DNA of 64,000 nt from JADJVL01 sp046331545 (GTDB taxonomy: Bacteria > Acidobacteriota > Holophagae > Holophagales > Holophagaceae). Both the position numbers and the translations under genes were made by a program. The stretch is from the NCBI GenBank assembly GCA_046331545.1, contig JAXLQR010000002.1, forward strand, positions 1,550,001 to 1,614,000, written 5' to 3'. Positions 1-6,877 of the stretch are shown one piece after another (position 1 is the stretch's first letter; each line of letters opens with the position of its first letter). The notes under the pieces are model-generated. The model was not told the origin of the DNA. It searched no databases and saw only the letters and a list, made by a program, of their open reading frames with translations.

Positions 1-1283
1 TGCGCAGCGAGCCCGACGCGAACCAGAAGGCGGCCCTGGACCAGCTCATCGCCCACTTCGAGACCGGCGACGAGGCCGCCTACAAGGCCCACACCGTGGC
101 CTGGCTCAAGACCAAGGGCGCGGTGGACTACCTGAACGGCTTCGTGGAGACCTACAAGGACCCGCGGGGCATCATCGGCAGCTACGAGGCCAACGTCAGC
201 ATCCTGGCGGACAGCGAGAAGATCGGGAAGCTGAGCCAGAGCGCCCTCTACTTCGAGGCGAAGATGCCCTGGGACGCCAAGTGGAAGCGCGCCAAGGTGG
301 ATCCGCCGGTGGCCACCGTGGTCAACGTGCTGGTGGAGACCGGCGACGGCGGCCCCGTGAGCGCCGCGGCCTACAACCTCCCCAACTACGCGGACGTCCG
401 CAAGGACCACGGCTCGAAGAACGTGGTCCTGCTCAACGTCGAGAGCACCGACTCGGCCAAGGTGAAGCAGGCCCGGCTGGAGGCCTTCTACCGGCCCGAG
501 GACCGGGAGAAGGTGGCGAAGCACGGGGCCCTGGCCCGCCAGTGGCTGGTCTACATGCACGAGGTCATCGGCCACGGCTCGGGCCAGGGCGACGTGGCCC
601 TCGCCGGCGCGGACCCCGCCACGAAGGTCGGACCGACCTACTCGGCCCTGGAGGAGTGCCGCGCGGACCTGGTGGCCCTCTACCAGTTCCTGGACCCCAA
701 GGTGGTGGAGATCGGCGCCGTGAGCGCCGAGGAGCACCTGGACGCCGCCCACGCCATGCTGCTCAGCTACCTGGTCAACCAGTTCGCCGCCAACGCGAAC
801 CACCAGGGCGACACGATCCGCGAGGCCCACGACCGGGGCCGCCAGCTCGTGCTGAACTACCTGCTCCAGCCCTCCCGGGACTTCGGCGTGGCGATGGAGG
901 AGAAGGACGGCAAGCGCTGGATCGCCGTGACCGACCTGAACAAGGCCCACGCGGGCGTCGGCGAGATCCTCGGCAAGCTGCAGGCCTTCAAGTCCATGGG
1001 CGACAAGGCCGGCGCCGAGGCCTTCTTCGGCGAGTTCGGCACGAAGGTCAACCCCGCCTGGCGCGACGACGCCAAGGCCCGCGCCGAAGCCATGAACCTC
1101 CCCAAGCTCCGCGCCTTCGTCTTCCCCCAGCTCGTGCCCGTCATGGGCGAGAGCCGGTTCGCCAAGGAAGGCGAGAAGCGGGAGGTGCTGAGCGAAGTGC
1201 GCCTCGAGACCCGCGAGGACCTCGCCGAGCAGATGCTGCGGTTCAAGCGGTGGAGCAAGAGCCGGGAGATCGCGCCGAAGTAG
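1..1283 (+). CDS. Dipeptidyl peptidase III-like zinc peptidase (M49 family), 5' truncated by window
   Basis: The reading frame is open from base 3 with no start, so the N-terminus lies outside the window. It carries the zinc-peptidase motif HEVIGH (codons at 558-575) and, about 30 residues later, EECRAD (651-668). In M49 peptidases the two histidines and the downstream glutamate of these motifs bind zinc and the glutamate of the first is catalytic, so this is probably a peptidase removing dipeptides or a close relative. About 427 residues are visible, roughly the catalytic C-terminal part of a protein expected to be 550-700 residues. Its cell location cannot be judged without the N-terminus. 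It ends convergently with the small membrane gene at 1331. Confidence 0.85.
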   Translation, partial: RSEPDANQKAALDQLIAHFETGDEAAYKAHTVAWLKTKGAVDYLNGFVETYKDPRGIIGSYEANVSILADSEKIGKLSQSALYFEAKMPWDAKWKRAKVDPPVATVVNVLVETGDGGPVSAAAYNLPNYADVRKDHGSKNVVLLNVESTDSAKVKQARLEAFYRPEDREKVAKHGALARQWLVYMHEVIGHGSGQGDVALAGADPATKVGPTYSALEECRADLVALYQFLDPKVVEIGAVSAEEHLDAAHAMLLSYLVNQFAANANHQGDTIREAHDRGRQLVLNYLLQPSRDFGVAMEEKDGKRWIAVTDLNKAHAGVGEILGKLQAFKSMGDKAGAEAFFGEFGTKVNPAWRDDAKARAEAMNLPKLRAFVFPQLVPVMGESRFAKEGEKREVLSEVRLETREDLAEQMLRFKRWSKSREIAPK

Positions 1284-1330
1284 GCCTGGGTCGAACCACG
1301 CATGGAACGGGGCCGCTCACGCGGCTCGTT

Positions 1331-1675
1331 TCATTTACCCTCTCCGACGCGCAGTCCGCAGTGCTTGCACTGCTTCGGGAGGAGCAGACCCTTCACGTCA
1401 AAGGGCAGGAAAAAACTCCGTCCGCATCGTGGGCACGAGATGCCGCCATACCACATGGCCAAGCCTATGCCGGCTCCAATTCCGAAGACATCCACAAGAA
1501 CGACATGGCGAGAATACCAAGCGGATGCAGCGAAAAATGCAGCGAGGGGGCATGCGAAGAGTCCGGCACCCAGAAACCAGCACCAACGTGCCCTTCGAAA
1601 GGACCGCCAGAACTTGCCATACTCCCCAGGCTTGGGGTCGACCCATGGGGCCGTGCTGCCGAGTGCAGAAGGCAT
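1331..1675 (-). CDS. Small membrane protein with C-terminal zinc ribbon, unknown function
   Basis: This 114-residue frame starts at an ATG 2 bases after the stop of the response regulator upstream, with a strong purine-rich Shine-Dalgarno (AAGGGGGAGGAG) lying in the end of that gene. A longer frame exists upstream, but it is a shadow of the regulator. The protein has two hydrophobic segments (about residues 31-50 and 57-75) and then two cysteine pairs, CPRC and CKHC, separated by about 20 residues, which look like a zinc ribbon facing the cytoplasm. I do not recognise a family. The close coupling suggests it is co-expressed with the regulator. The start and reality of the gene are supported by the ribosome site and the paired cysteines. 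Confidence 0.6.
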   Translation of the reverse strand: MPSALGSTAPWVDPKPGEYGKFWRSFRRARWCWFLGAGLFACPLAAFFAASAWYSRHVVLVDVFGIGAGIGLAMWYGGISCPRCGRSFFLPFDVKGLLLPKQCKHCGLRVGEGK

Positions 1676-1677
1676 AC

Positions 1678-2400
1678 CTACTCCTCCCCCTTCCTCACCT
1701 TCCCCTCCGGATCGAACTGGTAACCCACGCTCCGGATGGTGTGCACCCACCGCGGGTGGTGGGGATCCACCTCCATGCACTTGCGGATGCGCACGATGAA
1801 GTTGTCCACGGTGCGCGTCGTGGGCTCGGCGTCGCCGCCCCAGACCTTGGCGATGATGTCGGCGCGGCTGACGACCTGGCCGGCCTTCTCCATGAGGAGC
1901 TTGAGGATCATGCACTCCTTCACGCCCAGGGTGAACGGCCCGTGGGGACCCTCGCCAGCGAAGTTCTCGAAGTCCACCCAGTGCTCGCCGAAGACCTGGC
2001 GGCCGCCGAAGGACCGGTTCTTGTACCAGGCCTCCCGGCGCAGGATGGCCCGCACCCGCAGCAGCAGCTCGCGCACCTGGAAGGGCTTGCCCAGGTAGTC
2101 GTCGCCGCCGGTCTCGAAGCCGTGGACGCGGTCGTCCTCGGTATTCTTCGCGGTGAGGAAGAGGATGGGGGTGAAGTTCTTCGCGTCCCGCAGGCGCTCG
2201 CAGACCGAGAAGCCGTCCATGCCCGGCAGCATCACGTCCAGGATCACCAGGTCCCAGGTCTCCGCCTGGATGCGCCGCAGGGCCTCGTCCCCCCGGGTGA
2301 TCCAGGTGGCCGGCAGGCCCTCCATCTCCAGGTTGAGCTTGATGCCCTCCGCCAGGCTCAGCTCGTCTTCCACCAGCAGGATCTTGGGTTGACCGTTCAC
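1678..2400 (-). CDS. OmpR/PhoB-family response regulator
   Basis: A 240-residue two-domain transcription regulator. The N-terminal receiver domain has the acidic pair E11-D12, the phospho-acceptor Asp55 in LVILDVMLPG, Thr83 in FLTAK and Lys104 in YLGKPF. The C-terminal half is a winged-helix DNA-binding domain of the OmpR type, ending in the usual TVDNFIVRIRKCME helix and VHTIRSVGYQF hairpin. No sensor kinase is next to it in the window, so it is an orphan regulator here or its kinase lies elsewhere. It is divergent from the glycosyltransferase at 2436, with only 35 bases between the starts, so the two probably share a control region. The target genes cannot be read from the sequence. Confidence 0.92.
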   Translation of the reverse strand: MNGQPKILLVEDELSLAEGIKLNLEMEGLPATWITRGDEALRRIQAETWDLVILDVMLPGMDGFSVCERLRDAKNFTPILFLTAKNTEDDRVHGFETGGDDYLGKPFQVRELLLRVRAILRREAWYKNRSFGGRQVFGEHWVDFENFAGEGPHGPFTLGVKECMILKLLMEKAGQVVSRADIIAKVWGGDAEPTTRTVDNFIVRIRKCMEVDPHHPRWVHTIRSVGYQFDPEGKVRKGEE

Positions 2401-2435
2401 GGCTTCGCTCCGGGCTTGCTCGCTAGAATGGTCCC

Positions 2436-3401
2436 ATGAATCCGTACCTTTCCGTCGTCATCCCCATCTACAACGAGGAGGCCAACATCCCGGCCCTCTG
2501 GGAACGGCTCTCCAAGGTCCTCGAGGACAACTTCGCCCCCGGCCGCGACTGGGAGGTGGTCTTCACCGACGACGGTTCCAAGGACAAGAGCCTCTTCATG
2601 CTCCTGGAGATCGCCAGCCGCGAGCCGCGGGTGAAGGTCGTCGAGTTCAACCGCAACTACGGCCAGCACGCCGCCATCTTCGGCGCCTTCGCCGAGGTGG
2701 AGGGCCAGGTGGTGGTCACCCTCGACGCCGACCTCCAGAACCCCCCCGAGGAGATCCCCAAGCTCGTGGCCAAGGTCGAAGAGGGCTACGACGTCGTCGG
2801 CGGCTGGCGCCAGGGCCGCGAGGCCAACGACTCCATCTTCCGGCGCCTGCCCAGCAAGGTGGTCAACATGATCACCCGCAAGACCACCGGCGTGAAGCTC
2901 CACGACTACGGCTGCATGCTACGGGCCTACGGCCGCGAGGTGGTGGACGCCATGCTGCTCTGCAAGGAGCGCCACTCCTTCATCCCCGCGCTGGCCAACT
3001 CCTTCGCCAAGCGCATCACCGAAGTGCCCGTGGCCCACGCCGAGCGCGCCGCCGGCGACAGCAAGTACGGCCTCTGGAAACTCATCAACCTCCAGTTCGA
3101 CCTGCTCACCTCCTTCAGCCTCCTGCCCCTGCAGATGCTCTCGGTGCTGGGCGTCGGCATCAGCGCCGTCAGCGTCTGCTTCGCCCTGGGCCTCCTCGCG
3201 TACCGCTTCCTCCACCCCGAAGGCACCGTGGGAGGCGTCTTCACCCTCTTCGCCATCCTGTTCTTCTTCGTGGGCTGCCAGTTCCTCGCCCTGGGCCTGC
3301 TCGGCGAGTACATCGGCCGCATCTACGTCGAGGCCCGGGACCGTCCGCGCTACATGGTGAAGAAGGTCCACCACCGGCGGGGCGATTCGCCCGGCGTCTG
3401 A
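2436..3401 (+). CDS. GT2 glycosyltransferase, GtrB/ArnC/DPM1-like, membrane-anchored
   Basis: A 321-residue family 2 glycosyltransferase. The N-terminal GT-A domain starts with VVIPIYNEEANI, followed by FTDDGSKD, the EFNRNYGQHAAI segment and the metal/nucleotide-binding TLDADLQNPPEE. Two long hydrophobic segments (about residues 230-255 and 268-292) make the C-terminal membrane anchor typical of enzymes that move a sugar from UDP- or GDP-sugar to undecaprenyl phosphate on the cytoplasmic face. The lipid-linked sugar would then be used for surface glycan modification. The donor sugar cannot be told. No flippase or GtrA-like partner is adjacent. Its divergent neighbour is the response regulator at 1678-2400. 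Confidence 0.9.
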   Translation: MNPYLSVVIPIYNEEANIPALWERLSKVLEDNFAPGRDWEVVFTDDGSKDKSLFMLLEIASREPRVKVVEFNRNYGQHAAIFGAFAEVEGQVVVTLDADLQNPPEEIPKLVAKVEEGYDVVGGWRQGREANDSIFRRLPSKVVNMITRKTTGVKLHDYGCMLRAYGREVVDAMLLCKERHSFIPALANSFAKRITEVPVAHAERAAGDSKYGLWKLINLQFDLLTSFSLLPLQMLSVLGVGISAVSVCFALGLLAYRFLHPEGTVGGVFTLFAILFFFVGCQFLALGLLGEYIGRIYVEARDRPRYMVKKVHHRRGDSPGV

Positions 3402-3460
3402 GGCCCGCTACGGCCCAGGGATCGTGCCTCCCACGCCGAACCCATGAAGGTCGACTCATG

Positions 3461-4612
3461 TCACTCGCCTTTGATGATGGCGACGAGATCCTCCCGCTTG
3501 GCCGTGCGTGCCAATCCGATGCACTTGAGACGGCTGGATTCATCCCCTTCGACAGCCACGCGCCTGGCCAGGCTTGCGGCCTCACCGGGCCGACCTGACT
3601 CCAACGAGGCCTCGAACCACGCCGAGAGCCAGAAGCCTCTTCCGGACCGGGACTCATCCCTGCGGGTGAAATAGGTGACCTTGTCTTGGGCAACGGTCAT
3701 GCGCCCAGACCAAGCCTCCGCGGCCGAGTCGTGATACCGGTTCGCCCGGGATTCGAGGAGCTCCAGGCGGGCCATCGCGAAAGCCCTCAGCCCCGTCCAG
3801 TCCCTCTCGTTCCTCCGTTGTTCGACGGCCATCCGGATCACCTCGGCCATGGGCCAGAAGGCCGCGTCGGATTCAGGACCGGGGGTCAACTCGCCCAGCA
3901 ACGCCGCCCAGTGCGTGGGCCGGGGTTGGTAGGGGAGGAGAAATGCCAGCAGGTTCCACGCGGCGATGCACTCGGGTTGCTGTCGAACCTGGGCCTCGAG
4001 GGCACTCTGGTGTCTCTTCGCAACTGCCGAAAGGGACGGGAAGGCTTTCGCCGTCTCGCCCCCACCCTCCAGGCCGATGAAGACGGAGCGTCCGGACGCC
4101 CAGGCGTCCATGGCCAGCAAGCGATCCACCGCGCGGGCGCAGGCGTCGGCCCGGGCTTCGGTGGGCCTTCCGAGGAAGCGCGCCTGGGCCCGCTGGAACA
4201 TCGCCCAGGCAAGGTCGACACGGGAGGGATACTGCCGGATCAACCTTTCGTACTGATCATCCAGCGACGTCCAGCCCGCCTCCCTCAATGCCACCTCGAG
4301 CCGGGCTGGAGGAGGCCCGGTCCAGGCTGCGAGGCGGCTGCCGGCCGAATCCACCAGGTAGACGCCGGCCTCCTGGATCCCGAGCGGAGCCAGGGAGGCA
4401 TCGCCAGGTTTGATCCAGCGGATGAGGAGATCCTCTTTGAGGTCCTCCATGGCTTCCGTGGCCAGGGCGCTTCGCCAGGAATCCGCATGGTCCGGCTCCA
4501 CAAGGATGATCCCACCCTGCCGGAAAGCGAGGAGACCCAGGAGCGAAAGGGCGGGCCGGCCTTCGGCGACCACCTGCGACTGGGGGGCGATCAGGGCCGG
4601 CGGAGGGATCAT
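3461..4612 (-). CDS. Hypothetical protein of a three-gene exported set
   Basis: A 383-residue protein that I do not recognise. Its start ATG overlaps the stop of the lipoprotein gene upstream (4609-4612, ATGA), so the two are translationally coupled. The first 20 or so residues are only moderately hydrophobic and give no clear signal peptide. The segment around residues 40-110 resembles a thioredoxin-like fold with no CxxC, and the rest is helical with regularly spaced Trp, Leu and Ala, reminiscent of TPR-like helices in a protein that processes or scaffolds. Function is unknown; the only context is the lipoprotein and the small cysteine-rich secreted protein upstream in the same direction. 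Confidence 0.6.
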   Translation of the reverse strand: MIPPPALIAPQSQVVAEGRPALSLLGLLAFRQGGIILVEPDHADSWRSALATEAMEDLKEDLLIRWIKPGDASLAPLGIQEAGVYLVDSAGSRLAAWTGPPPARLEVALREAGWTSLDDQYERLIRQYPSRVDLAWAMFQRAQARFLGRPTEARADACARAVDRLLAMDAWASGRSVFIGLEGGGETAKAFPSLSAVAKRHQSALEAQVRQQPECIAAWNLLAFLLPYQPRPTHWAALLGELTPGPESDAAFWPMAEVIRMAVEQRRNERDWTGLRAFAMARLELLESRANRYHDSAAEAWSGRMTVAQDKVTYFTRRDESRSGRGFWLSAWFEASLESGRPGEAASLARRVAVEGDESSRLKCIGLARTAKREDLVAIIKGE

Positions 4613-5100
4613 TCGACGGGTTCGAGGCTCATGTCGACCTTCATCCGCCCGGTGGTCTCCCAGTTCAGTGTCACCTTGAAGCTCAACCCCTTAGTGGCCG
4701 GCTTCACTTCGCCCACGGGCCCCTCCTTGGACTCCGAGGTCCGCAGGAGGACCTTGCCTTCCGCATCCTTGAGGATGAGGGTGACGGGAACGGCTTCGAT
4801 GACGGGAGGCTGTGCCGCCGTGCCCCCGGTCTTGGTCGGGGCAGGGATGCGGATCCCCTGATCGAACACGTGGAACAAGGGCCTCTCAGGTCCTGCCCAT
4901 GTCCCCTTCCAGGACATGACCACCGGCCGGGAGGCCGAATCGAGCTCCTTCACGTGGAAGGTGCATTCCAGCGAGAGTGGAAACTTGGTTGTGTGCACCG
5001 GACCAGGGCAGGCGAGCACCACCGAGAAGGGGACTTCCCGGACCGGCCTTTCGACGGGGCAAGCGCTGAGGAGAAGGGCCGGCAGGACGATGGGGACCAT
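4609..5100 (-). CDS. Putative lipoprotein, unknown function
   Basis: A 163-residue protein with a short hydrophobic leader ending in the lipobox LLSAC (cysteine near residue 14), so it is probably lipid-anchored in the periplasm or at the outer membrane. The mature part is rich in beta-strand-like segments (VTLILKDAEGKVLLRT, LSFKVTLNWETTGRMKVDM), suggesting a beta-sandwich. It sits 3 bases after the small cysteine-rich gene at 5104 and overlaps the start of the 3461-4612 gene, so the three probably form one transcript. No family is recognised. Confidence 0.6.
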   Translation of the reverse strand: MVPIVLPALLLSACPVERPVREVPFSVVLACPGPVHTTKFPLSLECTFHVKELDSASRPVVMSWKGTWAGPERPLFHVFDQGIRIPAPTKTGGTAAQPPVIEAVPVTLILKDAEGKVLLRTSESKEGPVGEVKPATKGLSFKVTLNWETTGRMKVDMSLEPVE

Positions 5101-5103
5101 GGA

Positions 5104-5289
5104 TCAATTTCCACACTGATAGGTGCATTCCCAATAGCTGTAGCTGTAGCCATCAGCATAGACCACCACATGGAAGACGCGCTTCACCAGCCGGCATCCC
5201 GGCAGGGTTCCGCAATCAACCGGCGTTGCAGCGGGTGCGAAGGTGAGCGCCTGGAGCGATAGACCAAGGGCGAGGAAGAGTTTGTTCAT
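5104..5289 (-). CDS. Small secreted cysteine-rich protein, unknown function
   Basis: A 61-residue protein chosen to start at the ATG at 5289, which has a GAGG ribosome site 5-8 bases upstream; the longer frame to 5340 runs into a run of ten G and has no ribosome site. Residues 1-19 form a good signal peptide ending near APAA. The mature peptide of about 40 residues contains four cysteines (two near VDCGTLPGC and two in WECTYQC) and many aromatic residues, so two disulfide bonds are likely. No known family. It is the first gene of a probable three-gene operon with the lipoprotein and the hypothetical protein downstream. Confidence 0.55.
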   Translation of the reverse strand: MNKLFLALGLSLQALTFAPAATPVDCGTLPGCRLVKRVFHVVVYADGYSYSYWECTYQCGN

Positions 5290-5320
5290 GATTGCCTCGG
5301 TGAAGTTCCCAACCTGTTTA

Positions 5321-5330
5321 CCCCCCCCCC
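5321..5330. repeat. C10/G10 homopolymer tract upstream of a three-gene unit
   Basis: Ten consecutive C on the plus strand (G on the coding strand) lie 31 bases upstream of the ATG at 5289. On the minus strand the tract is followed directly by TAAACA, a possible -10, and preceded by TTGCTT, a possible -35, with 19 bases between them. Slippage in the tract would change that spacing. The promoter reading is speculative; the tract itself is plain. Confidence 0.6.
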
Positions 5331-5504
5331 ATTTGCCCAAAGCAAGCAGAAATCGCCCCTAGCCTTGGAACACTGCGCTGGAATACTGCCCACGGAATCC
5401 CCTGGGTCGTGCCGCTCACCCCGCGCTACAGGCAGCCCTCACCAATGGTCTGCTCATCGGAGCTCAAGGCGCGGTGCGCGCATGTTCGTCGGCGATCTGG
5501 GTCG

Positions 5505-6170
5505 TCAGTACGACCCTTCGTCCTTCGCCGGCGGGTAGTCCTTCCCGAACTTATTTTTGTGGGGCTCGAAGGGCGGCAGGGTGGCGCCCAGGGTCCAGTC
5601 GCCCTTCGTCACCCCGTCCCGGATGGTGACTGGGAAGCTCTGCTCGCCGGTCTCGGGGTGCCAGAGCTTGAGGCGGTAGGTGCCTTCGGGGAGGTCGGGG
5701 AAGTCCAGGGTGCTGCGGTTGTCCAGCACCTGGGCGTAGGGCGTCTCCAGCACCCAGAGGAAGGCGTTCATCTTGTGGTGCACGTTGCAGTAGAGCTTCA
5801 CGAGGCCCGGCCGGGTGACCGTGGTCCGCGGGCTGTCGCCGGGCTCGTACTGGCCCGTGTCGAAGGGCTGGGCGCAGCAGACGCTGAAGACGTTGTGGAC
5901 GATGGAGTCCTGGTTGGGGAAGGCCACCACGCTCCCCGGCGTGGTCCAGGCCACCCGGGGGACGAAGCGCTTGCCGTGGGTCTTCACCCGCAGCAGGGGC
6001 CGCGGCGCGACCTTCGGCCGCGGGGCGCCCAGGGGTTCGAGGATGGCGATGACGTCCTTCACCGGCTCCCGGAGCTTGCCGTTCTTCTCGAGGATCTTCA
6101 CCGTGCCCGAAAGGCCGCCGGCCAGCAGCGGGGAGGCGGCCAGGAGGCTAGCTGTCGAAACCCACTTCAT
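5505..6170 (-). CDS. Periplasmic blue-copper (cupredoxin)-like protein
   Basis: A 221-residue exported protein. The start is taken at the ATG at 6170, inside the last codons of the ferritin-like gene upstream, because it gives a clean signal peptide (KWVSTASLLAASPLLAGG); the longer frame is a shadow. After an N-terminal carboxypeptidase-regulatory-like stretch there is a cupredoxin-like segment with FPNQDSIVHNVFS and then YCNVHHKMNAFLWVL. The His of the first and the Cys, His and Met of the second match the four ligands of a type 1 copper site. The C-terminal part (STLDFPDLPEGTYRLKLWHP) is a beta-sandwich typical of proteins annotated as methylamine-utilization-like. It probably shuttles electrons in the periplasm with the adjacent ferritin-like protein. 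Confidence 0.75.
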   Translation of the reverse strand: MKWVSTASLLAASPLLAGGLSGTVKILEKNGKLREPVKDVIAILEPLGAPRPKVAPRPLLRVKTHGKRFVPRVAWTTPGSVVAFPNQDSIVHNVFSVCCAQPFDTGQYEPGDSPRTTVTRPGLVKLYCNVHHKMNAFLWVLETPYAQVLDNRSTLDFPDLPEGTYRLKLWHPETGEQSFPVTIRDGVTKGDWTLGATLPPFEPHKNKFGKDYPPAKDEGSY

Positions 6171-6723
6171 CGATCTGCCCGTAGAAGCCCACCGGGCCCT
6201 TGCCCAGGACGGAACGGAGAACGGCCGCATGGCTCACCTCGTCCCCCATGATGCGCGCGGCGGCGTCCAGGAGGGAACGGGACTGGAGCTTCGCGATGGC
6301 CGCCTGGTAGGCCCGGGCGGCCTTCATCTCCAGGAAGAGGGCGAAGCGCAGCACGTCCACCTCGGTCTTCAGCTCGAAGGCGCTGAAGTCGTAGGACCGC
6401 TTGGCGTCCACCGGCGAGCCGCCGAGGCTGGTGATCACCGCGGCGAGGGCCTCCCGGTGGGTCTCGTGGCTGGTCTTGAAGGTGCCCCCCACCGCCAGGG
6501 CCCCCCTGGAGAGGAGGCCCGAGCCCGCCGCCAGTCCGTAGGCAAAGATGGCGGTGTGCTCCAGCTCCAGGGCTCCGTTCAGCAGGGTGAGGTCCGAGAC
6601 CGGCCGGTCCCCGCCTCCGGGGGCGGCTTCGGGCTTGGCGCAGCCGACCAGGCCGAGGGCCGGCAGGGACGCCAGGGCGGCGCCTCCGGCCAGGGTGGCG
6701 AGGAAACCGCGGCGATCGGACAT
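6148..6723 (-). CDS. Ferritin-like (DUF4439-type) exported protein
   Basis: A 191-residue protein beginning with a Tat-like leader (MSDRRGFLATLAGGAAL) that also ends in a lipobox-like LVGC near residue 28. The mature part is a four-helix bundle with glutamate/histidine patterns expected of a ferritin-like fold: ELEHTAIFAYG, SHETHREALAAVI, FLEMKAARAYQAAI and GDEVSHAAVLRSVLG. Bacterial proteins with this layout bind a di-metal centre, but the reaction is not known. Its 3' end overlaps by 23 bases the start of the cupredoxin-like gene, so the two are probably co-translated and act together outside the cytoplasm. It is divergent from the kinase gene at 6878. Confidence 0.75.
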   Translation of the reverse strand: MSDRRGFLATLAGGAALASLPALGLVGCAKPEAAPGGGDRPVSDLTLLNGALELEHTAIFAYGLAAGSGLLSRGALAVGGTFKTSHETHREALAAVITSLGGSPVDAKRSYDFSAFELKTEVDVLRFALFLEMKAARAYQAAIAKLQSRSLLDAAARIMGDEVSHAAVLRSVLGKGPVGFYGQIDEVGFDS

Positions 6724-6877
6724 GGGGATCCTCCAGGACGACCGACACCCCTACGGGCGGCACGGGACTTGGGATGAAGGGTTCACCCGGCGCATGACAC
6801 GGGAAAACCCGGACAGGCATCAGAGGCTAAGATCGTGTCACCCTACGCCGTTCCCAGCTCCCCGCCAAGAGGCCCCC

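Noticed and set aside
281..1723. 480-codon plus-strand frame over the M49 peptidase
   Set aside because: Out-of-frame shadow; the peptidase frame contains the zinc motifs.
6724..6877. Sigma-70 promoter for the kinase gene using TAAGAT at 6828-6833
   Set aside because: No acceptable -35 hexamer at 15-19 bases upstream.
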